A stretch of 41,331 nucleotides of DNA from Chloroflexota bacterium (GCA_025358515.1 JANYJG010000056.1:1-41331); one strand, 5' to 3'. Positions 28,520 through 39,083 are shown, counted from the stretch's first letter. The notes: generated by a model not told the origin, from the letters alone. Made by a program: numbers and translations.

Positions 28520-28825
28520 TTACGCCTTGGCCGGACCGATCAGGTCAAGAAGGAATGCCAGTCGGTCCTGCTGCCTGAAGGGCGCCTTCTGGTCGTAGCC
28601 GAACGGGCCACCGGCTGCCGTGTAAGGGTTGGCACCCGAGGTCTGGGACGACGGAAATGCGAACGTCGGCCGGGGCGTGACGGACGGCGTCGAGAATGTG
28701 GCAGTGGCACTCGAGCCGGCCGTGCGGGTGGGGGTTGCCGTTTGCCCGGTGCAGGCTCCCGCCAAGAGGGCGAACATGGCCACGGAAAAGAGTCGCTTGC
28801 TGCTCGGCCGATTGGAGGTAGTCAT
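28520..28825 (-). CDS. Small lipoprotein
   Basis: This 101-residue protein has a basic N-terminus, hydrophobic segment and lipobox (LFSVAMFALLAGAC). A Thr/Ser/Pro-rich linker follows, and then a short C-terminal part (NPYTAAGGPFGYDQK). AAGGA lies about 6 nt upstream of the ATG. It lies 151 nt downstream of the carbamate kinase gene in the same direction and may have its own promoter. No family recognised. Confidence 0.7.
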   Translation of the reverse strand: MTTSNRPSSKRLFSVAMFALLAGACTGQTATPTRTAGSSATATFSTPSVTPRPTFAFPSSQTSGANPYTAAGGPFGYDQKAPFRQQDRLAFLLDLIGPAKA

Positions 28826-28976
28826 CGTTGCTTCCTTAGCGGCTGCAGGGGGAGAGTGCTGTTCATCACGCCCCCCGCTCAGCCGTCCAGACGAAATGAG
28901 CCGCGGAATTGTTCAGCCCGCTCGGCCTGGCGCCGGGCACGAAAGCGGGCCGCCCTCAGGCTGCGCCGGAGAACCC

Positions 28977-29945
28977 TCAGGCGGCGCGGCGAGGCAACCC
29001 GACCGACTCGCCGCCGAACCACGTGCCGGAGCTGCCCTTGACAATGGCAACTGCGTTCTCCATTGCCCCGATCGCGGCGAAGCGGCCGCCGCCCTGGATG
29101 AATTCGGCGCAGGCGCGGACCTTTGGGGCCATTGAACCGGCCGGCCAAGCGCCCAAGGCAAGGCCTTCCAGGGCCTCCTCTACCGATAGGCGCAGGATCG
29201 CCTCCTGGCGCGGCGTGCCCCAGCGCCGATACACGGCGTCGACGTCGCTGAGCAGAAGCAGCCCATCCGCGTCCACGGACCGAGCCAGTACCACCGCGGC
29301 CAGGTCCTTGTCGATGACTGCCTCGGAGCCCTCGAAATGCCCTTCGGGGCACTCAATCACGGGCACTCCCCCACCACCCGACGCAACCACCAGCACACCC
29401 GACTCGACGAGCGTGCGGATTGCCCTCGCCTCCACGATCCGGATCGGCCGCGGTGAAGGCACGACTCGCCGCCAGCCGTTCGCGTCCTGGGCAATATTCC
29501 AGCCACGCGTTCGGGCGTGTTCGCGGGCCGTCTCTTCGTCGTACATTGGGCCCACGGGTTTGGTCGGGTTCTGAAAGGCCGGATCGTCCTGGGCCACCAC
29601 TGTGCGCGTGACCACGACTGCAATGTCGCGGTGCTTGCCTCGCTCAAGAAACGCGGCGTCGAGGGCATTCGCCAGCAGATACCCGATCTGGCCCTGGGTC
29701 TCGGCTCCCAGAACGTCAAGCGGCGGAGCCGGGACCACGGACGCTGCCATCTCCGCGCCGATCGCCCGGAACCCGACCTGCGGCCCGTTGCCGTGGGTGA
29801 CGACGATCTCCGCGCGGCTGCCCTCCACCAGGGTCACCAGACCACGAGCCGCGGCAACCAGATTACGGCGCTGAACCTCTGTCGAGCCGGGCTCGCCTCG
29901 CCTGATCAGGGCGTTCCCGCCGAGGGCGATGGCGAGCCGAGTCAC
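28977..29945 (-). CDS. arcC: Carbamate kinase
   Basis: Carbamate kinase interconverts carbamoyl phosphate plus ADP with carbamate and ATP. The 322-residue protein shows family motifs in order: ALGGNALIRRGEPG at the N-terminus, VVTHGNGPQVG, QGQIGYLLANAL, VASGGGGVPV, VIDKDLAAVVLA and GSMAPKVRAC. Length is normal. The GTG at 29945 overlaps the stop of the upstream carbamoyltransferase gene as GTGA, so the two are coupled. No arginine deiminase or antiporter gene lies nearby, so this is not a standard arginine deiminase operon. Confidence 0.95.
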   Translation of the reverse strand: MTRLAIALGGNALIRRGEPGSTEVQRRNLVAAARGLVTLVEGSRAEIVVTHGNGPQVGFRAIGAEMAASVVPAPPLDVLGAETQGQIGYLLANALDAAFLERGKHRDIAVVVTRTVVAQDDPAFQNPTKPVGPMYDEETAREHARTRGWNIAQDANGWRRVVPSPRPIRIVEARAIRTLVESGVLVVASGGGGVPVIECPEGHFEGSEAVIDKDLAAVVLARSVDADGLLLLSDVDAVYRRWGTPRQEAILRLSVEEALEGLALGAWPAGSMAPKVRACAEFIQGGGRFAAIGAMENAVAIVKGSSGTWFGGESVGLPRRAA

Positions 29946-30883
29946 GTCGTTCGCTCCCAGCGATCCCGGCCAGTGATGAGGAGGTAGAGCAGCGCCTGCT
30001 CGGTGTACCAGCGGTTCTCAGCCTCGTCCCAGACGCGAGAGGCGGGCCCGTCCATGACATCGTCCGTAACTTCGTCACCCCGATGGGCTGGCAGGCAGTG
30101 CAGGAAGATTGCTCTCGGGGAGGCCAGGGCCATCAGATCGGAGTCAACCTTGTATCCGGCAAAGGACAGGGCTCGGACCTCGCGTTCCTTCTCCTGCCCC
30201 ATGCTGGCCCAGACATCGGTGTAGACGGCGTCTGCGCCGCGGACTGCGGCGCTGGGGTCGTGACCGAGCTCGATTCCGCCGCCGTATCTGGCGCAATTGG
30301 CCCGGGCCGCTGCGACAATCTCGGCCTTCGGTTGGTGGCCCTCGGGCGCTGAAATCGCCAAAGTGAATCCGAGCCAACCGGCGGCCTGGATCAGCGAATG
30401 GCAGACGTTGTTGCCATCGCCAACGTAGGCCAGGCGCAGCCCGGCGAAATCGCCAAACTCCTCCTGCATCGTCATAACGTCCGCCAGCGCCTGGCAGGGA
30501 TGATGGTCGTCCGTAAGGGCGTTGATGATCGGGATGGTGGCGTACTTCGCCAGCTCCTCGACCTTGGCCTGATCGAAGGTTCGAATGACCAGGGCCGAGA
30601 GATAGCGCGACAGCACGCGGGCCGTGTCCGCGATCGTCTCGCCGCGGCCGATCTGCAGTTCGTCGGGGCGCAGCGCGATCGGCAGCATCCCAAGACCCCA
30701 AATTGCGGCCTCGAAGCTGACCCGAGTTCGCGTGGACGGCTTATCGAAGATCATCCCGACCCTGCCGCCCGCCAGGGAATCGCGCGTGTCGCCGCGCAGC
30801 TTCTTAACGTGCGCCGAGAGCTCCAGGACGCGAACGATGCCATCGCGTCCCAGAGAATCCAAAGTTAGGAGGTGGCTGGCCAT
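29942..30883 (-). CDS. argF: Ornithine carbamoyltransferase
   Basis: The enzyme makes citrulline from ornithine and carbamoyl phosphate, or runs backwards in catabolism. The 313-residue protein has the carbamoyl-phosphate motif STRTR (50-54), HPCQALAD (from 128), the ornithine-binding DVWASMG and FLHCLPAHRG. These mark true OTC rather than aspartate or YgeW-like carbamoyltransferase. It lies 15 nt after the cDPG-synthetase-like gene and overlaps arcC by 4 bp. Coupling to carbamate kinase suggests a catabolic (ArcB-like) direction; the sequence cannot decide between ArgF and ArcB. Confidence 0.94.
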   Translation of the reverse strand: MASHLLTLDSLGRDGIVRVLELSAHVKKLRGDTRDSLAGGRVGMIFDKPSTRTRVSFEAAIWGLGMLPIALRPDELQIGRGETIADTARVLSRYLSALVIRTFDQAKVEELAKYATIPIINALTDDHHPCQALADVMTMQEEFGDFAGLRLAYVGDGNNVCHSLIQAAGWLGFTLAISAPEGHQPKAEIVAAARANCARYGGGIELGHDPSAAVRGADAVYTDVWASMGQEKEREVRALSFAGYKVDSDLMALASPRAIFLHCLPAHRGDEVTDDVMDGPASRVWDEAENRWYTEQALLYLLITGRDRWERTT

Positions 30884-30898
30884 TGCAGGGACCTCAGC

Positions 30899-32263
<1,365 letters not shown>

Positions 32264-32537
32264 GGCTATCCGGCCCTTCCACAGTCGCGCCGTTGGGGAA
32301 ACCCCGGCAGCGAACCTGGAGCCGACGAGCCGGTTCCGCCTCTGGTCCAGCGGTCGTCTAGCGGACTGTAGTGTGGCCCCCCAACAAATCCGGTGCAAGG
32401 GCCCAGTGGTCAGCCGACCGGGCGGCGCGTCAGGCGGTTCGAGGCGCCGCCCAAAGGCCGAGGCGCCGGTGTTGGCCGAACCACCTCCCGACCAGCTGAT
32501 ATCATTCACTAAAAGTTCAGTGACATATGGAGACGCC
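32264..32537. promoter_or_regulatory. Divergent region between the cDPG-synthetase-like operon and the LacI gene
   Basis: No gene is seen. The right end holds a LacI-type operator (32507-32522) just upstream of the TTG start. The rest is GC-rich and shows no clear second dyad. Confidence 0.4.
32507..32522. promoter_or_regulatory. LacI-type operator, likely autoregulatory
   Basis: CACTAAAAGTTCAGTG is an imperfect 16-bp palindrome with half-sites CACTAAAA and CACTGAAC. It lies 15 bp before the regulator start codon, in the position expected for autoregulation. The ACTAAA core recurs at two promoters downstream (39506-39511 and 39823-39828, as TTTAGT on the plus strand). Confidence 0.55.
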
Positions 32538-33608
32538 TTGCCGAGAGGAAATGGTCGCCGACCCCCGACGCTGGCCGACGTGGCGGCCGCCGTGAGCTTG
32601 TCCCCTGCCGCCGTGTCACTGGCACTGCGTGGCAAGGTAGGAGTGTCGGAGGCAACGCGAGCGCGAGTCGTAGAGGCTGCGCGCACGCTCGGGTATCGTC
32701 CCATCGCCGGCCTTTCGCGGCAGCATCAGAGGCCCTTGACGATCGGCCTGGTGATCAAGGCGCTCCACGGCGACTCCCCCGAGGCCAACCGGTTTTACGC
32801 CCCGGTCATGGCCGGAATAGAGGACAGCTGTCGAACCCACCGGATGAACCTCATGCTGGCGACGATGCCGGTTGACCAGCACTACTTTCCGCTGGAGGTC
32901 CCGCGCATCGTCACGGATAGGACGTGCGACGGATTGATCGTCGTGGGCGCTCATCTGTCGCAGGCAACCGCCGAGATCCTAAAGGCCGCTCCGCCGGTTG
33001 TCCTGGTGGATGCTTACGCCGAGGACGACACCTTCGATTCGGTCGCGACCGACAACATCGGCGGGGCGCGTGCTGCGGTCGAGCATCTGGTTAGCCGAGG
33101 CCACCGCGAGATCGCCATCCTGGGGACGGAGCCCGGGGCCTTCCCAAGCATTCTGCAGCGGCGCCGCGGCTACGAGCAGGTCGTGGCCGAATCGGGACTG
33201 CCCGCCCACTTCATCGACACTCCCTACTGGCCGCCGGAAGCGGCCGCTCTTGCGGGGGTCGAGTACATGCGGGCCCATCCCGAGGTTAGCGCCATCTTCT
33301 GCGCGAACGACGCGGTCGCTGTGGCACTCATGCAGATGGCACGAGCCGCCGGCATGCCCGCGCCCGATCGGATTTCCGTCGTTGGCTTCGACGACATCGA
33401 CCTGGCCGGCTTCGTCTCTCCCGCCCTGACCACCATGGCCGTCGACAAGGTGGGGATGGGCCGGATCGCCGTAACTCTGCTGGCTCATCGCCTTGAGCTT
33501 GGCAAGGAGTGCGTCACTCAGACGTTCGTTCGTCCCACTCTCGTTCAACGCGAGTCGGTTCGCCAGTTCGCGGGGGCAGTACTTCGGGCCGAACCGCAGT
33601 TGGCGTAA
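32538..33608 (+). CDS. LacI-family transcriptional regulator
   Basis: The 356-residue protein has an N-terminal LacI HTH (PTLADVAAAVSLSPAAVSLALRGKVGVSEATRARV, shown here only as landmarks TLADVAAAVSLS and AAVSLALRGK) and the hinge helix. A periplasmic-binding-like sensor domain follows, with DGLIVVGAHL, DNIGGARAAVEHL and FCANDAVAVALM, ending in RPTLVQRESV. The start is TTG at 32538 with GGAG 5 nt upstream. It precedes GH5 and CE7 genes on the same strand, so it probably senses an oligosaccharide and represses the glycan locus and itself. Confidence 0.9.
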   Translation: MPRGNGRRPPTLADVAAAVSLSPAAVSLALRGKVGVSEATRARVVEAARTLGYRPIAGLSRQHQRPLTIGLVIKALHGDSPEANRFYAPVMAGIEDSCRTHRMNLMLATMPVDQHYFPLEVPRIVTDRTCDGLIVVGAHLSQATAEILKAAPPVVLVDAYAEDDTFDSVATDNIGGARAAVEHLVSRGHREIAILGTEPGAFPSILQRRRGYEQVVAESGLPAHFIDTPYWPPEAAALAGVEYMRAHPEVSAIFCANDAVAVALMQMARAAGMPAPDRISVVGFDDIDLAGFVSPALTTMAVDKVGMGRIAVTLLAHRLELGKECVTQTFVRPTLVQRESVRQFAGAVLRAEPQLA

Positions 33609-33639
33609 GGAAAAGGCGGCAGCCTCAGATGACCCACTG

Positions 33640-34680
33640 ATGACCCACTATGGCTTCAACTTTCAATGGATGCTCGTTCACGAAGGCTCGCGGCCTGAAC
33701 CACCGAACGTACGGGCCCTCGACTTCATGGCACGGCACGGCTTCAACTTCGTCAGAGTCCCCACCAACTATCGTGTGTGGACCACGGACTTCGACTACTT
33801 CCATCCGGACGAGTCGGTCTTCGAATCTCTCGACCGATACCTTGTCGCGTGCAGCGAGCGGGGCATTCATCTCTCGCTGAACCTGCACCGTGCCCCCGGG
33901 TACTGCATCACCCGCAACGACCTCGAGAGGCACAACCTGTGGGCAGATCGCGAGGCCCAGGACGCATTTGTATTCCTATGGGAGTTGTTTGCGACGCGCT
34001 TCTGTGGGATTTCCGGAGAGGCCCTGAGCTTCGACCTCCTCAACGAGCCACCGGAGATCGGACAATTCGGGTTTAGTCGCGACATTCACGAGGCGTTGAT
34101 CCGCCGAACAGTGACCGCCGTCAGGGCCATCGACCCTTCTCGGCCGATCGTCATCGATGGGCTCGACGGTGGCAACCTCGCCATGCCGGAGCTTGGCGAC
34201 CTCGACGTGACTCAATCCGGCCGCGGTTACGCGCCATATCCCATCTCGCATTGGGGCGCCGAGTGGTGGGCAGGCTGGAAGGAGGGCGACGCTCCCCGCT
34301 ATCCAGGCGTCCTGTATCGGGGCAGGAATTGGGACAAGAGCGACATCCGCAAGTTCTATGAGCCGTGGCTGGAGGTTGAGCGGATGGGCAGGCCGATCCA
34401 CATCGGAGAGTTTGGTTGCTACAACCAGACGCCGAATGCGGATGCGCTCCGATGGTTAGGCGACCTGATGGGCCTGTATCGCGAATTTGGTTGGGGTTAC
34501 GCGATGTGGAACTTCGAGGGACCGTTTGGAATCGTGGGTCATGGACGCGCCGGAGCTCGAATCCAGAATATGGACGGCTACGGTGTGGACCTCGATCTGC
34601 TCGACCTCATGCTTTCTTCTCGCGTGGACGGGCCGGCGGTTCGGTCCGAGAATCGGGAGCCCGCGAGCGACGCTCGCTGA
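33640..34680 (+). CDS. Glycoside hydrolase family 5 enzyme, intracellular
   Basis: The 346-residue protein is a single (beta/alpha)8 GH5 domain. The acid/base is E136 in DLLNEPPEIG and the nucleophile E257 in HIGEFGCYNQ. Further family landmarks are NFVRVPTNYRVW, LNLHRAPGYC and GWGYAMWNFEGPFG. GH5 members act on beta-1,4-glucans or mannans. There is no signal peptide, so it should act on imported oligosaccharides. The ATG at 33640 is used. An 11-bp duplication (ATGACCCACT twice, at 33629 and 33640) creates a three-codon upstream frame M-T-H-stop. The CE7 gene follows after 12 nt. Confidence 0.88.
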   Translation: MTHYGFNFQWMLVHEGSRPEPPNVRALDFMARHGFNFVRVPTNYRVWTTDFDYFHPDESVFESLDRYLVACSERGIHLSLNLHRAPGYCITRNDLERHNLWADREAQDAFVFLWELFATRFCGISGEALSFDLLNEPPEIGQFGFSRDIHEALIRRTVTAVRAIDPSRPIVIDGLDGGNLAMPELGDLDVTQSGRGYAPYPISHWGAEWWAGWKEGDAPRYPGVLYRGRNWDKSDIRKFYEPWLEVERMGRPIHIGEFGCYNQTPNADALRWLGDLMGLYREFGWGYAMWNFEGPFGIVGHGRAGARIQNMDGYGVDLDLLDLMLSSRVDGPAVRSENREPASDAR

Positions 34681-34692
34681 CAGGAGACGGAC

Positions 34693-35685
34693 GTGGCCCA
34701 GTACGATCTTCCTCTGGCCCAAGTGCGGGCGTACCGGCCGGAACTGCGGGTGCCGCCGGACCTCACCGACTTCTGGGAGGGAACGCTCGCGGACACCAGG
34801 TCTCACGATCTGGCCGCAGAATTCGTCCCGATCGAGAACGGCCTGACAACCATCGCCACGCTGGATGTCACGTACTCGGGCTTCGGCGGTGCCCCGATCC
34901 GAGCCTGGCTCCAGCTGCCGGTCGGCGCGGACGGCCCCCTGCCGGCGATTGTCGAGTTCGTCGGTTACGGAGGCGGCAGAGGGCTCCCGCACGAGCGCTT
35001 TCTCTGGGCGGCCGCGGGTTACGCCCATTTTGTGATGGACAATCGCGGGCAGGGCTCGAGTTGGTCTGTTGGCGACACGGCCGACCCCCAGTCTTCCGGA
35101 TCGCCCTCTCATCCCGGCTTCATGACCGACGGGATCCTCGACCCCACGACCTACTACTACCGGCGGCTCTATACGGACGCCGTCAGAGCCGTCGAAGCCG
35201 TCCGAATTCATCCCGCGGTGGACCCGGCACGCGTGGCAGTCACGGGTGGCAGCCAGGGTGGAGGCATGAGTCTGGCCGTTGCGGCGCTCGTACCGGACCT
35301 GGTTGCTGTGGCGCCCGATGTGCCATTCTTCGCCGACTTGCCACGGGCAACGACGTTGGTGGATACCGATCCATATGGCGAGGTGGTGCGGTACCTCAAG
35401 GCGCACCGCGATCATGTCGATCGGGTCTACCGGACGCTCTCGTATTTCGACGCCGCGGTCCTGGGGCGGCGAGCAGTAGCACCGGCCCTCTTCTCAGTTG
35501 CCCTGATGGACCAGACATGCCCGCCGTCGACGGTGTACGCGGCCTTCAACGCGTACGGCGGACCGAAGGAGATACGCGAGTATCCCTTCAACGACCACGA
35601 GGGTGGCCAGGGCTTTCACGACGTGGCGAAGATGAGGTGGCTTACCGAGCGTCTCCGAGGGGTAGGCGACGGAGGCACTCGGTAG
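34693..35685 (+). CDS. CE7-family acetyl esterase (acetyl xylan esterase type)
   Basis: The 330-residue alpha/beta hydrolase has the CE7 catalytic triad at family positions: S187 in GGSQGG, D273 in LMDQTCPPS and H302 in FNDHEGG. The N-terminus (MAQYDLPLAQVRAYRPELRV, then DFWEGTL) and RGQGSSW match the family. It removes acetyl groups from acetylated oligosaccharides. No signal peptide is present, so it acts inside the cell. GTG at 34693 has AGGAG 6 nt upstream. Next to GH5 it suggests an acetylated hemicellulose such as glucomannan, as an inference. Confidence 0.92.
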   Translation: MAQYDLPLAQVRAYRPELRVPPDLTDFWEGTLADTRSHDLAAEFVPIENGLTTIATLDVTYSGFGGAPIRAWLQLPVGADGPLPAIVEFVGYGGGRGLPHERFLWAAAGYAHFVMDNRGQGSSWSVGDTADPQSSGSPSHPGFMTDGILDPTTYYYRRLYTDAVRAVEAVRIHPAVDPARVAVTGGSQGGGMSLAVAALVPDLVAVAPDVPFFADLPRATTLVDTDPYGEVVRYLKAHRDHVDRVYRTLSYFDAAVLGRRAVAPALFSVALMDQTCPPSTVYAAFNAYGGPKEIREYPFNDHEGGQGFHDVAKMRWLTERLRGVGDGGTR

Positions 35686-35700
35686 CCTTACCAACCACGA

Positions 35701-36654
35701 TCAGCGGGTTGTACCGCGGGTCAAGCCGCTGTAGATGTACCGCTGCAGGGCAAGGAAAATCACGAGCGTCGGAATCATCGTAATGATGACACCGGCCGCG
35801 ATTACCTCCCAACGTGCCCCAAACGTGCCGTTGAATTTGAAGAGGGATGTTGAGACCATCTTCAAATCCTGGCTGGGCATGTACAGGAACGGGATATAGA
35901 ACTCGTTGTAGATCGCGACGCCCTTGATGATCATCACGGTCACGATTGCGGGCTTCATGAGCGGAAACGCGATCTTGCGATAGATGAACCAGTGGGATGC
36001 CCCATCGAGTAGGGCAACCTCGTCAAGGGAAATCGGAATGGTCCGCATGTACTGGACGAAGATGTAGATAGCGATGATGTCCGTGCCAACAAAGAGGGCA
36101 ACGGCCGACAAACGGGTGTTGAACAGACCCAGGAAATCGATGACCTGGAAGGTGGCTACCTGAGAAGTCACCGACGGCACGATCGCAGCCAGCAAGAAGA
36201 GGAAGACAATCATGCCCTTCCCTCTGAACTTGAAGCGGTCAATGGCATAGGCAGCCATGGTACCGATGATGATTGTGCCGGTCAGCGAGAGGGCTAGGAC
36301 GACCGCAGTGTTCAGGAACCCCATGAACATGTTGCCGCTGGTCCAGGCCGTCGCGAAGTTGTCAAAATTGAGCCAGTTACCAGGCATTTCCAGCGGCTGA
36401 CCGTTGAAGTACTCCGCGTGAGTCTTGAAGGCCGTCATGAACGTAGCGGTCAGCGGAAGGAAAACAGCAAAGGCGACGAGCAGCAGCGACCCATACTTTA
36501 GCGTCGCGAATGCAACGCCTTTGGCGGTGAGTTTGGACCTCCGGCGAGAGCTTACTTCACGACGCCGCCTCGACCTGCCCTGGGCCGGTTGAGTCGGGAT
36601 TGGCCCCTCGTCATCTCGAAACACTGAGCGAGACGGCTCATCCATGGCGGACAT
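35701..36654 (-). CDS. Sugar ABC transporter permease (MalG/second permease type)
   Basis: The 317-residue membrane protein has an unusually long Arg-rich cytoplasmic start (GRSRRRREVSSRRRSKLTAK), then six membrane helices. The EAA loop for ATPase contact is EVALLDGASHWFIYRKIAFP. The ATG at 36654 overlaps the stop of the upstream permease (TGATG). It is the last gene of the binding protein-permease-permease operon. No ATPase gene is present, so a shared MsiK-type ATPase encoded elsewhere is assumed. Confidence 0.93.
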   Translation of the reverse strand: MSAMDEPSRSVFRDDEGPIPTQPAQGRSRRRREVSSRRRSKLTAKGVAFATLKYGSLLLVAFAVFLPLTATFMTAFKTHAEYFNGQPLEMPGNWLNFDNFATAWTSGNMFMGFLNTAVVLALSLTGTIIIGTMAAYAIDRFKFRGKGMIVFLFLLAAIVPSVTSQVATFQVIDFLGLFNTRLSAVALFVGTDIIAIYIFVQYMRTIPISLDEVALLDGASHWFIYRKIAFPLMKPAIVTVMIIKGVAIYNEFYIPFLYMPSQDLKMVSTSLFKFNGTFGARWEVIAAGVIITMIPTLVIFLALQRYIYSGLTRGTTR

Positions 36655-37634
36655 CAGGTCAGCTCCACTGGTTCGTTGGAAATTACGAGCCGTTGCACCC
36701 CGGTGACTATTAGGATCAGCAAGAACAATATGAAGGCCATCGCGGTAGCAAGCCCATAGTCGTGCTGGGTAAACGCGGTCTTAACCGTCTGGATGACGAA
36801 CGTCATGCTGCCGTTGGCCCCGTCCGTCATTATGTATGGGATCTCAAAGACGGACAAAGATCCGGCGATCGCCAGGATCATGCTGAGCGCGAGGATAGGG
36901 CGAATCCCCGGCATGATGATGTACCGCAGCTCCTGCCATTTGTTCGCCCCGTCCATCTGCGCGGCTTCGATCGTCTCCGGTGGTATCGACTGGATCGCGC
37001 CCAGGAATAGGACGAAATTGAGTCCAATGTAACGCCAGACAGACACGAAGGTCAGAGAGATGTTGATAAGGCTGCGATCACCAATCCACAGGGGATTGTT
37101 GTTAGGATCCGCGCCAAACAGGCTCGTGAACGAGTCGAGTACGCCTCCCGGTCGGAAGAAGAAGATGAAGATGAACCCAATGGCAACGCCATTGAGCAGG
37201 TAGGGGAAGAAGATGATCCCCTTGAAGACATTCCTGAATTTGGTACTGAAGCTCAGGAGGGTCGCGAGGTACAGCGCCAATGCTAGCTGCACGAACGCTC
37301 CCACCAGGTAGTAGAGGCTGACGAAGAGGACTCCAAAGAGCTGAGGGTCCGAGAAGAAGTTGATGTAGTTCTGCAGCCCGACGAAGGTGTTGCCCTGGCT
37401 GAATCCCTGCCAGTTGAACAGGCTTAGGACGAACGTCATCACCATGGGCACGTAGGTGAGCACGATGAGTAGAGTCACCGGGATCAGCAGGAACAGATAT
37501 GGTGTGATGGAACGAGATCGGGAGGAATGACCCATTCTCGAGGCTACGGACAAAGCATTGACAGGCAGATCGACGATTACCGCTTCGCCGACGTCTGCCG
37601 CGCCGGCTCCAGTCTGCCGAGGCAACTTTCCCAT
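36654..37634 (-). CDS. Sugar ABC transporter permease (MalF/first permease type)
   Basis: The 326-residue protein has six predicted helices after a polar start. Landmarks are PYLFLLIPVTLLIVLTYVPM, FNWQGFSQGNTFVGLQNY and an EAA loop ETIEAAQMDGANKWQELRYI. AAGGTG lies about 6 nt before the ATG. It forms the channel with the next permease and takes sugar from the binding protein encoded upstream. Confidence 0.93.
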   Translation of the reverse strand: MGKLPRQTGAGAADVGEAVIVDLPVNALSVASRMGHSSRSRSITPYLFLLIPVTLLIVLTYVPMVMTFVLSLFNWQGFSQGNTFVGLQNYINFFSDPQLFGVLFVSLYYLVGAFVQLALALYLATLLSFSTKFRNVFKGIIFFPYLLNGVAIGFIFIFFFRPGGVLDSFTSLFGADPNNNPLWIGDRSLINISLTFVSVWRYIGLNFVLFLGAIQSIPPETIEAAQMDGANKWQELRYIIMPGIRPILALSMILAIAGSLSVFEIPYIMTDGANGSMTFVIQTVKTAFTQHDYGLATAMAFILFLLILIVTGVQRLVISNEPVELT

Positions 37635-37657
37635 CCGATCACCTTTTAAGAGGACGA

Positions 37658-37675
37658 CCGGGCCGCGAGGCCCGG
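37658..37675 (-). terminator. Stem-loop between binding-protein and permease genes
   Basis: CCGGGCC (37658-37664) pairs with GGCCCGG (37669-37675) around a four-nt loop GCGA on the plus strand (TCGC on the transcript). There is no T tract. Its position after a binding-protein gene suggests an mRNA-stabilising hairpin that raises binding-protein over permease levels. Confidence 0.5.
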
Positions 37676-37703
37676 CCGTAGTCCGTTGGCTCAGCCCGAG
37701 TGT

Positions 37704-39083
37704 TTAGGCGTTGGGGGCCTTGACGGCGGCGCGTGCCGCCTTCCACTTGGCATTCAGGTCGGAGAAGATTTTGTCGAGCGACTCATTCGTTGCGCCGCGA
37801 GCGGCGTCGATGATTCGCTGCGGCCACGTATTATCGAAGAGTTGAACCTTGGCCGAGTCCTGGATCATGCCGAGCCACGCCTCGTCGCCTGCCGGCGCGG
37901 GGGTCTGCTGGATGTACTGGACGTCGGCGGTGGTGAAGTCGGCGAGCTGGGTCGGGTTCTTGCCGTCGAGGCGCGGCGAGACACCGCCCTGGTCGAAGGC
38001 AAAGCCGGACTTGTCCTCGAACCAAGTGACCCACGCCTTCGCGGCCGCCTGGTTCGGGGAGTTCTTATTGACAGCGAGCTTGTAGTCGCCGCCAATGTTC
38101 GAGTAGAACTTGCCGTTGACCTGGGACGGGAACGGCATGTAGTGGATGTCATCAGCGGATCCGCCGGCCGTCACGGCCGCCTGCTGCATCTGAACGATCG
38201 CCCAGGAGCCGAGGGCCATGGCCGACACCTTGCCGGAGCCGAGGAGGCCCTTGGAGGTCTCCCAGTCCGTCGTAGTGGGGTCTCGCTCGACGAGCTTCTT
38301 GTTGACGATGTCATACAGGAGCTTGTAAATCACGTACTCGTCCTGGCCGGCGGTCCAAGGCGCGTCGTTCTTGTACAGGCTGATGTTGAAGCCGGCGTTG
38401 GCGGAAATTTGTCCGGCGTTGGACTGCCACTGAGTCGTCGGCCAGCCGTCCTTGTAGTTGGTGTAGTAAGGGGCGATGAAGCCCTTCGTGCTCGCGTTCT
38501 TGTCCTTGACGATCTGAAGGTCGGCGAGAAACTCATCCGGGCTCTTGGGCAGCGTTGTGATGCCCGCGGCGTCCCAAACCTTCTTGTTGTAGACGATGCC
38601 ATTGGCATTGGCCACGACCGGGAGGCCGTATGTCGTGCCCATGAACGACTGCTCGGTGACGAGCCGGTACGTCTTGCCGAGATCGGCGACGGTGCCCAGA
38701 GGCGTGAAGTACGACGCCAGCTGGTTGGGCTTGATCGCGTTCGGGATCAGGAGAACATCGCCGTAGTTCGTGGTGTTCATCCGGATCTTGGTCTCACCCT
38801 CATAGTCCTTGAGGGCTTCGAATTTGACCGTGACGTTGGGGTAGAGAGCTTTGAACGCAGGAACGTACTTGGCATTGAAGACGGTGTCGACAATGTCGGT
38901 TCGATTCGTCAGGACCGTGATCGTTCCGGAAACAGACGCGGCCGTCGCGGAAGACAAGGGCGCCTGGGATGCGCCGGTGCTGGCCGGTGCGGTCGCAGAC
39001 GGGCTAGCACCGGTGGACGAGCAGGCGGAAGCCACACCGCTCAATAGCAAGACCGCCAAGATCGAAGTTAGTCGCTTTACCAC
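37704..39083 (-). CDS. Sugar ABC transporter substrate-binding lipoprotein
   Basis: The 459-residue protein has a lipoprotein signal (LTSILAVLLLSGVASAC) and a Thr/Ser/Ala linker. An extracellular solute-binding domain of the maltose/oligosaccharide type (SBP_bac_1) follows: SGTITVLTNRTDIVDTVF, NGIVYNKKVWDAAGI, SAMALGSWAIVQMQQ and QAAAKAWVTWFED. GTG at 39083 has GAGGAG 8 nt upstream. It is the first gene of the importer operon; the ligand is probably an oligosaccharide of the glycan processed by GH5, CE7 and GH130. Confidence 0.93.
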   Translation of the reverse strand: MVKRLTSILAVLLLSGVASACSSTGASPSATAPASTGASQAPLSSATAASVSGTITVLTNRTDIVDTVFNAKYVPAFKALYPNVTVKFEALKDYEGETKIRMNTTNYGDVLLIPNAIKPNQLASYFTPLGTVADLGKTYRLVTEQSFMGTTYGLPVVANANGIVYNKKVWDAAGITTLPKSPDEFLADLQIVKDKNASTKGFIAPYYTNYKDGWPTTQWQSNAGQISANAGFNISLYKNDAPWTAGQDEYVIYKLLYDIVNKKLVERDPTTTDWETSKGLLGSGKVSAMALGSWAIVQMQQAAVTAGGSADDIHYMPFPSQVNGKFYSNIGGDYKLAVNKNSPNQAAAKAWVTWFEDKSGFAFDQGGVSPRLDGKNPTQLADFTTADVQYIQQTPAPAGDEAWLGMIQDSAKVQLFDNTWPQRIIDAARGATNESLDKIFSDLNAKWKAARAAVKAPNA

